Positions 24,940 to 32,319 of a stretch of 32,319 bases of DNA are shown one piece after another. Below the pieces are notes generated by a model, which was given only the letters and a program-made list of their open reading frames with translations, ran no database searches and had not been told where the DNA came from. The position numbers and the translations under genes were made by a program. The stretch's first letter is position 1; every line of letters begins with the position of its first letter. The stretch lies in contig NZ_KB910969.1 in the NCBI RefSeq assembly GCF_000383235.1, forward strand, positions 1 to 32,319. The letters are read 5' to 3'. The DNA is from Bacillus sp. 123MFChir2 (GTDB lineage Bacteria > Bacillota > Bacilli > Bacillales > Bacillaceae_G).

Positions 24940-26403
24940 TTAAGAAGCTATTTTTTCGAACTCGTCAAATTCTTTTTGAACCTTTTCTGATGGCTTTGTT
25001 AATAGACTTACAATAATAATAACGAGTAAGCTCACAGCAAAACCAGGAATCATTTCATATAGCATATCTTTTAAAAACTTAAATTGTGTCCACGTAATAA
25101 CAGTTGTTGCACCGGCGATCATACCAGCAAGGGCGCCCCATTTCGTCATTCGTTTCCAGTATAGGCTTAATAAAACAACTGGTCCGAATGAAGAACCGAA
25201 TCCTGCCCAAGCGTAGCCGACAAGTGCTAGAATTGTGTCATTTTGTTTAAAAGCAAGTCCGGTTGAGATTAGAGCAATGATCAGAACGGCCATACGTCCT
25301 ACAAAAACAAGTTCGCGGTCCTTTGCAGAGCGGCGGAAAAATGTCCGGTATAAATCTTCTGTTACAGCACTTGAAGTAACAAGAAGCTGAGAAGAAATTG
25401 TACTCATAATTGCCGCTAAAATGGCAGCTAATAAAAATCCAGTAATGAGAGGATGGAATAAAATATTTCCAAGCTCAAGGAAAATCGTTTCTGGATCTGC
25501 TAATTTCATATCCCTGTCAGCATAATAAGCAATTCCAATTAGTCCAGTAAACATTGCGCCGACAATAGAGAAAATCATCCAGCTCATTCCGATGCGGCGA
25601 GCGCTTTTTAATTCTTTTACAGATGAAATTGCCATAAAGCGCACGATAATATGAGGTTGTCCAACATAACCAAGACCCCAAGCAAATAAAGAAATAACGC
25701 CGAGGACAGAAGTGCCTTTAAAAATATTTAATAACGTTGGATCGACAGATTGAATCGTATGAAATGCTGATCCAAGACCATTTACATGCATAATTGTTAC
25801 AACTGGAACTAAAACGAGTGCGATGACCATAATAATTCCTTGTACGAAGTCTGTCCAACTTACAGCTAAGAAACCGCCAAATAACGTATATGCTACAACA
25901 ACAGCTGCAACGATGAAAAGTCCTGTGTGATAGTCCATTCCAAATGTATTACGGAATAAAACAGCGCCTGAAACTAATCCAGAAGCTACATAAAATGTAA
26001 AAAAGATTAAAATAACAAGTCCGGAAACAAGACGTAGCATATGAGAATTATCGTGGAAGCGATGTTCCAAAAATTCTGGGATTGTAATTGAATTGTTTGC
26101 AAGTTCAGAGTAGGTACGTAAGCGAGGAGCGACGTATAGCCAGTTTGCATATGCGCCGAGTGTTAAACCGATCGCAATCCAACTGCTGCTTAGACCTGTT
26201 GCAAACATAGCACCGGGTAATCCCATTAATAGCCAGCCGCTCATATCAGCAGCGCCTGCACTAAGTGCTGTTACTGCGGGGCCTAATGTACGCCCGCCAA
26301 GCATATAGTCAGTTAAATTAGATGTTCGTTTGTAGGCGATGTAGCCAATTACTAACATCCCGATCATATAGATCGAAATAGAAATCAAAATCTGTGTGTT
26401 CAT
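24940..26403 (-). CDS. putP: Sodium/proline symporter (PutP)
   Basis: This 487-residue member of the sodium:solute symporter family has about 13 membrane helices. The N-terminal signature YMLGGRTLGPAVTALSAGAA, DMSGWLLMGLPGAMF and the segment GLGYVGQPHIIVRFMAI are characteristic of PutP. It imports proline with sodium. The C-terminus is short and charged (SEKVQKEFDEFEKIAS). The ATG follows AGGAAAGGGG. The upstream gap, to 26661, has AT-rich DNA without a gene. Confidence 0.92.
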   Translation of the reverse strand: MNTQILISISIYMIGMLVIGYIAYKRTSNLTDYMLGGRTLGPAVTALSAGAADMSGWLLMGLPGAMFATGLSSSWIAIGLTLGAYANWLYVAPRLRTYSELANNSITIPEFLEHRFHDNSHMLRLVSGLVILIFFTFYVASGLVSGAVLFRNTFGMDYHTGLFIVAAVVVAYTLFGGFLAVSWTDFVQGIIMVIALVLVPVVTIMHVNGLGSAFHTIQSVDPTLLNIFKGTSVLGVISLFAWGLGYVGQPHIIVRFMAISSVKELKSARRIGMSWMIFSIVGAMFTGLIGIAYYADRDMKLADPETIFLELGNILFHPLITGFLLAAILAAIMSTISSQLLVTSSAVTEDLYRTFFRRSAKDRELVFVGRMAVLIIALISTGLAFKQNDTILALVGYAWAGFGSSFGPVVLLSLYWKRMTKWGALAGMIAGATTVITWTQFKFLKDMLYEMIPGFAVSLLVIIIVSLLTKPSEKVQKEFDEFEKIAS

Positions 26404-26661
26404 GTTAGTCCCCTTTCCTAAGTAGTATCTTTTGCTGCGTTACATATTATAATCTAACATGATTATATGTAAAAATCTATCCTCTAAATATGAATTTTCA
26501 GAAATATAAGCGTATTTAGAAGATAAAATATTTTACCAAAATAAAGTTTTTTGTTGATGCATAGCTATTTTTATAGAGTATTTATTATTTTTACATAAAA
26601 ATGAGTTGTTTTGTCAATATAATATTTAAGATGGACATAAAAAAATTATTTCTTGAAGGTA

Positions 26662-26691
26662 TTGACTTCCAAAAAAAGAAAAGCATATAAT
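26662..26691 (+). promoter_or_regulatory. trp: SigmaA promoter of the trp operon
   Basis: TTGACT at 26662 and TATAAT at 26686 with an 18-bp spacer. Transcription would begin near 26698, just before stem I of the first T-box. Confidence 0.75.
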
Positions 26692-26694
26692 GAT

Positions 26695-26968
26695 TTCAAA
26701 TTTAAAAACGCAAGCGTTGATGAAGAAGAGTACATATTATGGACATGTCAGAGAGCTGATGGTTGGTGCGAATCAGTATGAAAGTAATATGGAATGGGCT
26801 TCGGAGCTTCCAAACCGAAACGACAGAAGTAGGCTTTGGCGAAAAGATCTCATCGTTACAAGAGACACGTATTGTATTTCGATACGGAAAAGTGCGTTAC
26901 TTTTGTAACGAATTAAGGTGGCACCACGGGAGTACCCGTCCTTTTTATAGGATGAGTACTCCCTTTTT
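26695..26968 (+). ncRNA. T-box leader 1, tryptophan-specific
   Basis: The conserved T-box sequence AAGGTGGCACCACGG is at 26915-26929. The terminator stem GGGAGTAC/GTACTCCC (26928-26963) is followed by TTTTT. The upstream stem I region includes AGAGAGCTGATGGTTGGTGC and the specifier area GAATGGGCTTCGG, where UGG (26795-26797) is the Trp codon. By family knowledge, uncharged tRNA-Trp binding favours the antiterminator and allows read-through. Confidence 0.9.
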
Positions 26969-26989
26969 GTATACAAAAAAATGAATAGG

Positions 26990-27252
26990 ATAAATCGATG
27001 AGTAAGAAGAGTATGTATATTGGAGACGTTTCAGAGAGCCGGGGATAGGTGAGAGCCCGGTGCGGTGCCATATGCAGAATGGGCTTACGAGAGGTATGCT
27101 GAACTGTAAGTAGGCAGGCCCGGGTTCCGCCGTTACAAGGATAGGGTATAAGATTGTACCTGAAAAAGAGGGATGCTTTGCATCCAACAAGAGGTGGTAC
27201 CGCGGTAAATTTATCGTCCTCTGCATATTTCCATATGCAGGGGACTTTTTTA
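26990..27252 (+). ncRNA. T-box leader 2, tryptophan-specific
   Basis: A second T-box sequence, AGAGGTGGTACCGCGG, is at 27190-27205. The terminator stem (27216-27245, GTCCTCTGCATAT against ATATGCAGGGGAC) is followed by TTTTTT. The specifier area is CAGAATGGGCTTACG with UGG at 27080-27082. There is no separate promoter between the two leaders, so both must be passed in series for the operon to be transcribed. Confidence 0.9.
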
Positions 27253-27275
27253 TTTTGCATAGAGAGGTGACAGTG

Positions 27276-27374
27276 ATGATGACGAAAGAACAATTTATGA
27301 TGGGAAAACAACAAGGGAAAACCTTTCTTGTTATTCAGGAAGAAGAAGGTGATAAATTAATGCGGGATTGGTGA
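27276..27374 (+). pseudogene. trpE: Probable trpE 5' stub
   Basis: An ATG at 27276, behind AGAGAGGTGA and 24 bp after the T-box terminator, opens a 32-codon frame: MMTKEQFMMGKQQGKTFLVI, QEEEGDKLMRDW, then TGA. This is the position of trpE in related operons, and the segment KTFLVIQEEEGDKL is plausible as the first strand of anthranilate synthase component I. The last codons already belong to the dispersed repeat at 27362. All the rest of trpE and all of trpG are missing. Confidence 0.65.
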
Positions 27375-27431
27375 GGGCTGATAATCAGTGGGGGATGAAG
27401 AAAACCCCCCACTGATTAAAGTTTCACTTTA
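27362..27431 (+). repeat. Second dispersed repeat family, copy 2, at the trpE deletion junction
   Basis: GGGATTGGTGAGGGCT, then a strong hairpin AATCAGTGGGGG/CCCCCACTGATT (27383-27417), then AAAGTTTCACTTTA. The same start, hairpin layout and end occur at 31914-31977. It lies between the trpE stub and trpD and could itself dampen transcription into trpD. Confidence 0.7.
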
Positions 27432-27457
27432 ACTCATGTGAAAGAGGAGGAGAGAGT

Positions 27458-28483
27458 ATGAATGGCTATCTTCGAAAATTAGTAGAAGGGCAAGATTTAA
27501 CGGAACAGGAAATGTATGAAGCGGGTATTAGCTTATTAAGCGAAAATATTTTAGAAAGTGAAATTGCAGCCTTTTTAGCATTGTTAAAGGCAAAGGGGGA
27601 AACAGCAGATGAAATATACGGCCTTGTTCGCGCCCTTCGTGAAAAAGCATTGCCGTTTTCCAATCATATTGCAAATGCGATGGACAATTGCGGAACAGGA
27701 GGGGACGGGGCTGGGACGTTTAATGTGAGTACAACATCAGCTTTCGTACTTGCTGGTGCAGGTGTAAAGGTTGCGAAATACGGAAACCGCGCCGTTTCTA
27801 GTAAAACAGGAAGTGCGGATTTATTAGAAGAACTTGGTGTAAACATTGCATGTTTGCCAAAGCACATTGATTATTTGTTAGAGAACGTCGGTATCGCTTT
27901 TTTATTTGCACCGGCAATGCATCCAGCACTGCGCCGCATTATGAAAGTAAGAAAAGAATTAAACGTTCCAACAATCTTTAACCTAATCGGACCGCTTACC
28001 AATCCCATTCATTTAGAAACACAGTTCGTCGGGATTTACAAACGGGAGATGTTACGTCCGGTAGCAGAAGTCTTGCAAAAGCTTGGCAGAAAAAGAGCGA
28101 TTGTTGTAAACGGCAGTGGATCTTTAGACGAAGCATCTTTGCAAGGGGAGAATCACATAGCAATTTTAAAAGATAACAGCATTATGGAAGTGGGAATTTC
28201 CCCGGAAGAGTATGGATTTTCACGTGTGACAAACGAAGCGATTCGAGGCGGAGATGCAAAGGGAAATGCCAATATTACATTACATGTGCTGCAGGGAGAA
28301 GATAGTGTATACCGTGAGACAGTGTTATTAAATGCCGGGCTTGCCCTCTTTGCAAACGGAAAGGCAAGGACAATTGAAGATAGCATTCGCTTAGCAGCTC
28401 ATAGTATTGATTCAGGAAGGGCGCTGGAGAAATTACAGCTCTTAATTGCTGAAAGTAACAAAAAACTAGAAAGGGTGAAGTAA
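27458..28483 (+). CDS. trpD: Anthranilate phosphoribosyltransferase (TrpD)
   Basis: It transfers phosphoribose from PRPP to anthranilate. The protein has 341 residues, normal length. The PRPP-binding loop [15 protein letters not shown] (78-92), [18 protein letters not shown] (108-124) and NLIGPLTNP are complete. The ATG follows GAGGAGAGAG. The stop codon is followed directly by the ATG of trpC. It is intact although the genes for its substrate, trpE and trpG, are missing upstream. Confidence 0.97.
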   Translation: MNGYLRKLVEGQDLTEQEMYEAGISLLSENILESEIAAFLALLKAKGETADEIYGLVRALREKALPFSNHIANAMDNCGTGGDGAGTFNVSTTSAFVLAGAGVKVAKYGNRAVSSKTGSADLLEELGVNIACLPKHIDYLLENVGIAFLFAPAMHPALRRIMKVRKELNVPTIFNLIGPLTNPIHLETQFVGIYKREMLRPVAEVLQKLGRKRAIVVNGSGSLDEASLQGENHIAILKDNSIMEVGISPEEYGFSRVTNEAIRGGDAKGNANITLHVLQGEDSVYRETVLLNAGLALFANGKARTIEDSIRLAAHSIDSGRALEKLQLLIAESNKKLERVK

Positions 28484-29245
28484 ATGGACACAATTTTAAC
28501 GAAAATTATCGAGCAAAAAAAGAAAGAAGTAGCAGTGTTGTATGAAACGTATATCCCAGAAAAGAAAAACCGTACATCCTATTCTCTTGTAGAAGCACTA
28601 GGACAATTTACAGTCATTGCAGAAATAAAACGTGCTTCACCGTCTAAAGGAGATATGAACTTACACGTTGACGTTGCGAAACAAGCGGAGCTTTATGAAA
28701 CAAATGGTGCCGGAGCAATCTCTGTTTTAACAGATATTCACTTTTTTAAGGGCTCATTTCACGAGTTAGAAACGGCAAGAAATCATGTGAATGTACCGCT
28801 TTTATGTAAAGATTTTATCATTGATCGGATCCAAATTGACCGGGCGTATGAAGCAGGAGCCGATCTCATTTTATTGATTGTTGCTGCATTACCAAAAGAA
28901 GAATTATTTGCGCTATATGCGTATGTAAAAGAGCTCGGCTTAGAAGCAATTGTAGAGATTCATAATGAAGAGGAATTAGAAATAGCGTTAGAGCTAAATC
29001 CAGATGTCATCGGCGTAAACAATCGGAATTTAAAAACATTCGAAGTCGATTTATGTATAACGGAACAACTTGGGAAACGGTTAAATAAACAAAACGTACT
29101 TTGGATTAGTGAGAGCGGTATTCATACGAAAGAAGATATTACACGTGTGAAGCAAGCCGGAGCAAAAGGAATTCTTGTCGGAGAAGCGTTCATGACAGCC
29201 TCGTCTGTCGGAGACTTTTTTCAATCACTGCAGGTGACGAAATGA
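28484..29245 (+). CDS. trpC: Indole-3-glycerol-phosphate synthase (TrpC)
   Basis: It closes the ring of CdRP to indole-3-glycerol phosphate. This 253-residue TIM barrel has [14 protein letters not shown] with the catalytic lysine region, [26 protein letters not shown] and [11 protein letters not shown], all as in active enzymes. It starts directly after the trpD stop and overlaps trpF by 4 bp (ATGA), so the genes are translationally coupled. Confidence 0.97.
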   Translation: MDTILTKIIEQKKKEVAVLYETYIPEKKNRTSYSLVEALGQFTVIAEIKRASPSKGDMNLHVDVAKQAELYETNGAGAISVLTDIHFFKGSFHELETARNHVNVPLLCKDFIIDRIQIDRAYEAGADLILLIVAALPKEELFALYAYVKELGLEAIVEIHNEEELEIALELNPDVIGVNNRNLKTFEVDLCITEQLGKRLNKQNVLWISESGIHTKEDITRVKQAGAKGILVGEAFMTASSVGDFFQSLQVTK

Positions 29246-29844
29246 AAGTAAAGATTTGCGGGATTACCGATATAAAAGCGGCGAAAATCGCTTGTGAATA
29301 CGGAGCGGATGCTATTGGCTTTGTATTTGCGGAAAGTAAACGGAAAATTACTCCCAAACATGCAAAACAAATTATCGAAGAGCTTCCGGAAAATGTAATG
29401 AAAGTTGGTGTTTTCGTAAATGAGTCGATGGAAGTAATTGAAAACATTGCAACGCATTGTGGTTTAACGCACGTACAACTACATGGAGATGAACAAAACT
29501 ATCATATCAAAAGATTGAATATTCTGTCTACAAAGGCGATTGGTGTGAGTTCGCGCGAAGATATAGAACGGGCAAAGGAATATGAAACTGATTTTATATT
29601 ATTTGATAGTCCGAAAGAGCAGTTTCATGGCGGGAATGGAAAAACATTTTCATGGGAGTTATTGCGATCAAATCCGCTTGAAAAAAAATGCATATTAGCA
29701 GGCGGATTGAATCTTGAGAATATAACATATGCAATTGAAATGGTTCGGCCCTATATGGTTGACGTGAGCAGCGGCGTAGAAACAAACGGCAAAAAAGATA
29801 TCGAGAAAATAAAACAATTTATAACAAAAGCGAAGGAGTGTTAA
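29242..29844 (+). CDS. trpF: Phosphoribosylanthranilate isomerase (TrpF)
   Basis: It converts PRA to CdRP. The 200-residue barrel shows the catalytic KICGIT (Cys6), then [34 protein letters not shown] and [14 protein letters not shown], complete. It overlaps trpC by 4 bp, and its last codons contain the ribosome site of trpB. Confidence 0.96.
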   Translation: MKVKICGITDIKAAKIACEYGADAIGFVFAESKRKITPKHAKQIIEELPENVMKVGVFVNESMEVIENIATHCGLTHVQLHGDEQNYHIKRLNILSTKAIGVSSREDIERAKEYETDFILFDSPKEQFHGGNGKTFSWELLRSNPLEKKCILAGGLNLENITYAIEMVRPYMVDVSSGVETNGKKDIEKIKQFITKAKEC

Positions 29845-29846
29845 CT

Positions 29847-31040
29847 ATGCAATATGTATATCCAGATGAAAAAGGTCATTACGGTATGTACGGAGGACGT
29901 TATGTCCCAGAAACATTAATGCAGTCTGTTTTAGAATTAGAAGAAGCGTATAAAGAGGCAATGCAAGATGAATCATTTCAAAAGCAATTACAGCATTATT
30001 TACAAACGTATGTCGGCAGAGAAACACCGCTTTATTTTGCAGAAAATCTAACAAAGTATTGCGGCGGCGCAAAAATTTATTTAAAGCGTGAAGATTTAAA
30101 TCATACAGGTGCTCATAAAATTAACAATACAATTGGGCAAGCACTTCTTGCAGTGCGAATGGGCAAGAAGAAAGTTGTCGCTGAAACCGGGGCTGGGCAG
30201 CATGGAGTCGCAACAGCAACTGTATGTGCCTTGCTTGGCTTAGAGTGCGTCATTTTTATGGGAGAAGAGGATGTGAAGCGTCAAAAATTAAATGTCTTTC
30301 GAATGGAATTGCTCGGCGCAAAAGTGGAAAGAGTTGCAGCAGGAAGCGGGACGCTAAAAGATGCAGTAAACGAGGCGCTTCGCTACTGGGTTGCACATGT
30401 ACATGATACACACTATGTGATGGGATCTGTTCTTGGACCGCATCCGTTTCCGCAAATGGTACGTGATTTCCAAAGTGTGATCGGCGAGGAAACGAAGAAA
30501 CAATATGCAGCGTTAGAAGGGAAATTACCGGAAGCTGTTGTCGCTTGCATTGGCGGCGGGAGTAATGCGATGGGAATGTTTTATCCGTTTGTGCAAGAGG
30601 AAGAAGTTGCACTTTACGGCGTAGAAGCAGCAGGCAAGGGAATTCATACAGAGAAGCATGCCGCAACATTAACGAAAGGAAGCGTCGGCGTCCTGCACGG
30701 ATCGATGATGTATATTTTGCAAAATGAAGAAGGACAAATTCAAGAGGCGCACTCCATTTCGGCAGGGCTTGATTACCCAGGAGTTGGTCCGGAACATAGC
30801 TTATTAAAAGACATTGGCCGTGTATCGTATCATTCCATAACAGATGAAGAAGCACTCCATGCGTTTCAGTTGTTAACGAAGAAAGAGGGGATAATCCCGG
30901 CATTAGAAAGTTCACATGCTGTTTCGTACGCACTGAAACTAGCACCGACTATGAAAAGTGATGAGGGACTTGTCATTTGTTTATCCGGGCGCGGTGATAA
31001 AGATGTTGAAAGTATAAAACGATATATGGAAGAGGTGTAA
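29847..31040 (+). CDS. trpB: Tryptophan synthase beta chain (TrpB)
   Basis: It joins indole and serine to tryptophan with PLP. The protein has 397 residues. [14 protein letters not shown] opens it, [16 protein letters not shown] holds the PLP lysine, followed by [14 protein letters not shown], the phosphate loop GGGSNAMG, and SGRGDKDV near the end. ATG 29847 is chosen because AAGGAG lies 9 nt upstream; an in-frame GTG at 29838 overlaps that site. Confidence 0.97.
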   Translation: MQYVYPDEKGHYGMYGGRYVPETLMQSVLELEEAYKEAMQDESFQKQLQHYLQTYVGRETPLYFAENLTKYCGGAKIYLKREDLNHTGAHKINNTIGQALLAVRMGKKKVVAETGAGQHGVATATVCALLGLECVIFMGEEDVKRQKLNVFRMELLGAKVERVAAGSGTLKDAVNEALRYWVAHVHDTHYVMGSVLGPHPFPQMVRDFQSVIGEETKKQYAALEGKLPEAVVACIGGGSNAMGMFYPFVQEEEVALYGVEAAGKGIHTEKHAATLTKGSVGVLHGSMMYILQNEEGQIQEAHSISAGLDYPGVGPEHSLLKDIGRVSYHSITDEEALHAFQLLTKKEGIIPALESSHAVSYALKLAPTMKSDEGLVICLSGRGDKDVESIKRYMEEV

Positions 31041-31043
31041 GTG

Positions 31044-31796
31044 ATGGGAGTAGAAAGAATAAGTGAAGTATTTGAAAATGGAAAAAAAGCGTTCATTCCG
31101 TATGTAATGGGCGGAGATGGCGATTTACAAGAACAAATTCGTTTTTTAGATGAAGCCGGGGCAAGCATTGTTGAAATTGGCATCCCGTTTTCTGATCCAG
31201 TTGCAGACGGACCAACGATTCAAAGGGCTGGAAAACGAGCTTTAGAAAACGGAGCAACGTTAGAGGGGATTTTTCAAGCACTTGCGGAAGTGCGAAGAGA
31301 AGAGCAAATCCCATTTGTACTCATGACCTATTTAAATCCTATTTTAGCATTTGGGAAAGAGCGTTTTATAGGGCGCTGCATCGAAGCAGGCGTCGATGGG
31401 ATAATCGTGCCAGACCTCCCATATGAAGAACAAGATATCATTGTACCGCTACTATCCGATGCTAACATTGCACTTATTCCGCTTGTAACAGTAACGAGCC
31501 CCATAGAACGAATTCAAAAGATTACAAGTAAATCACAAGGATTTGTTTATGCTGTCACAGTAGCAGGCGTAACGGGAGTACGCCGCGATTTCACGCAAGA
31601 ATTACACACATACTTAGAAAAGGTGAAAGCGCATGTGCAGCTTCCCGTTGTTGCTGGATTTGGTATATCAACAAAAGAGCAAATAGAAGACATGACTCGA
31701 GCGTGCGATGGAGTCGTGGTCGGCAGTAAAGTCATTGAACTGTTAGAGAAGGAAAAACGAGATGAAATTCGTGAGCTGATTGCTGCGGTGAAATGA
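31044..31796 (+). CDS. trpA: Tryptophan synthase alpha chain (TrpA)
   Basis: It cleaves indole-3-glycerol phosphate and passes indole to TrpB. The protein has 250 residues. Catalytic Glu44 in [10 protein letters not shown] and Asp55 in VADGPTIQ correspond to E49 and D60 of the E. coli enzyme. [24 protein letters not shown] and [10 protein letters not shown] follow. ATG 31044 (or the adjacent GTG 31041) follows AGAGGTG. This is the last gene of the operon. Confidence 0.96.
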   Translation: MGVERISEVFENGKKAFIPYVMGGDGDLQEQIRFLDEAGASIVEIGIPFSDPVADGPTIQRAGKRALENGATLEGIFQALAEVRREEQIPFVLMTYLNPILAFGKERFIGRCIEAGVDGIIVPDLPYEEQDIIVPLLSDANIALIPLVTVTSPIERIQKITSKSQGFVYAVTVAGVTGVRRDFTQELHTYLEKVKAHVQLPVVAGFGISTKEQIEDMTRACDGVVVGSKVIELLEKEKRDEIRELIAAVK

Positions 31797-31853
31797 AGGG
31801 ATTTTGGCAACTCTTTAAACTGTACACGGTGCGTCGAACGGTGTCGAGGAATC

Positions 31854-31977
31854 TTTATCCCGCATTAACGGGCAGTAAAGAATGGGGAAGCACGGGGAAG
31901 AAAACTGCCCGTAAAAGCCCGATTGGTGAGAGCTTTCCATCAGTGAGAAAAGCGTCACTGATGGAAGTTTCACTTTA
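31854..31977 (+). repeat. Second dispersed repeat family, copy 3 (longest)
   Basis: It starts TTTATCCCGCATTAACGGGC. There are two hairpins: ACGGGCAGT/ACTGCCCGT (31868-31912) and CTTTCCATCAGTGA/TCACTGATGGAAG (31933-31967). The end is AGTTTCACTTTA. It shares its start with 18644 and its second half with 27362. It may act as terminator of the trp operon, since none other is seen before it. Confidence 0.65.
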
Positions 31978-32077
31978 AATTGTGTCGAAGCGCCGATATA
32001 TTCTAAAAAATGGTCGATATATAAAGAGGCCACTGAAAAACTCACGTTTTTTCAGCTCAAAAACCGGATGTGAAATT

Positions 32078-32123
32078 AGAAAGGCGACTTTTCGTTCAAA
32101 ATGGAACGAAAAGTCGCCTTTCT
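32078..32123 (-). terminator. Perfect 20-bp hairpin after the transposase gene
   Basis: AGAAAGGCGACTTTTCGTTC, a 6-nt loop, and its exact complement (32104-32123). Confidence 0.8.
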
Positions 32124-32136
32124 TTCTATTCTTTTT

Positions 32137-32319
32137 TTACTTTTCTTCCTTTTTTTCCTTCATTAAGGTCATAATTCGTTTTAAATTGACGGCAAATATA
32201 GCCATCGCACCTTGCATTCGCATACCAATGAGACCCGAGGAAGATGCTACATCATACCCGTGTCTGTGCTTCAGTTCACTATTTTTCGCTTCGATTTTGT
32301 AACGCTCTTTCCCTTTTTC
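32137..32319 (-). CDS. IS1182-family transposase, C-terminal 60 residues (cut by window edge)
   Basis: Reading the minus strand from 32319 gives EKGKERYKIEAKNSELKHRH, then GYDVASSSGLIGMRMQGAMA and IFAVNLKRIMTLMKEKKEEK, then TAA at 32139-32137. The E-x-K-N-S-E-x-K-x-x-H-G region and MQGAMAIFAVNLKRI are typical of the C-terminal DDE domain of IS1182-type transposases. The frame is intact as far as visible. Confidence 0.85.
   Translation of the reverse strand, partial: EKGKERYKIEAKNSELKHRHGYDVASSSGLIGMRMQGAMAIFAVNLKRIMTLMKEKKEEK

Larger units (their letters stand above)
32028..32319 (-). mobile_element. IS1182-like insertion sequence, end fragment
   Basis: It contains the 3' part of a transposase gene, a 20-bp terminator hairpin and a candidate terminal repeat beginning GGCCACTGAAAAACTC near 32028. 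The other end is outside the window. Confidence 0.7.

Noticed and set aside
26690-27314. Several open frames of 60-130 codons on both strands
   Set aside because: They cover the two T-box leaders, whose structure and conserved sequences explain the DNA; none has a convincing ribosome site or a recognised protein.
31793-32302. Open frames at 31793-31978 and 31982-32302 on the plus strand
   Set aside because: The first runs through a hairpin repeat and the second is antisense to the IS1182-like transposase and its terminator.

Overview
The window looks like chromosome of a Bacillus cereus-group bacterium. It has low GC, collagen-like exosporium proteins, ExsF/BxpB and CotY/ExsY family proteins, six copies of a bcr1-like repeat, and a yjcA-yjcD-yjcF-yjcG-yjcH gene order like that of B. 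subtilis. Species and strain cannot be read from the sequence alone.

Positions 1-3717 hold the start of a collagen-like gene with a BclA-type exosporium leader, two glycosyltransferases that carry helical TPR-like tails, and an ExsF/BxpB-like protein. Positions 4000-13230 are a nucleotide-sugar and glycosyltransferase locus. It contains rmlA, rmlB, a VioA-like sugar aminotransferase, a GT2 glycosyltransferase, a NeuD/PglD-like sugar acyltransferase and a CgeB-like glycosyltransferase. rmlC and rmlD are absent, so the predicted product is an N-acylated 4-amino-4,6-dideoxyhexose (anthrose/viosamine-like) rather than rhamnose. Much of this locus is an old tandem duplication. Block A (about 4017-8471) keeps rmlA, rmlB and the aminotransferase but has a wrecked glycosyltransferase. 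Block B (about 9309-11875) keeps the glycosyltransferase but has lost rmlA, almost all of rmlB, and has two stops in the aminotransferase. A gutted GalE-like epimerase closes the region.

Positions 13430-18640 form a spore-surface island: two collagen-like proteins with 30 and 34 uninterrupted Gly-X-Thr triplets and a shared Cys-containing leader, an IS110-family transposase remnant between them, CotO, a CotY/ExsY-family protein, YjcA and a small Gln-rich protein. Several of these genes, and one glycosyltransferase, have good matches to SigmaK promoters (AC, 16-17 bp, CATANNNTA). This suggests that surface proteins and their glycosylation enzymes are made together in the late mother cell.

Positions 18700-26400 are ordinary housekeeping genes (helicase, acetyltransferase, 2H phosphoesterase, esterase, EamA transporter, Ig-like protein, proline symporter) interspersed with bcr1-like repeats. 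Positions 26660-31796 are the tryptophan operon: a promoter, two tandem T-box leaders with UGG specifiers, a 32-codon probable trpE stub, then intact trpD-C-F-B-A. trpE and trpG are missing, so this locus cannot make anthranilate. The window ends in the 3' part of an IS1182-like transposase.
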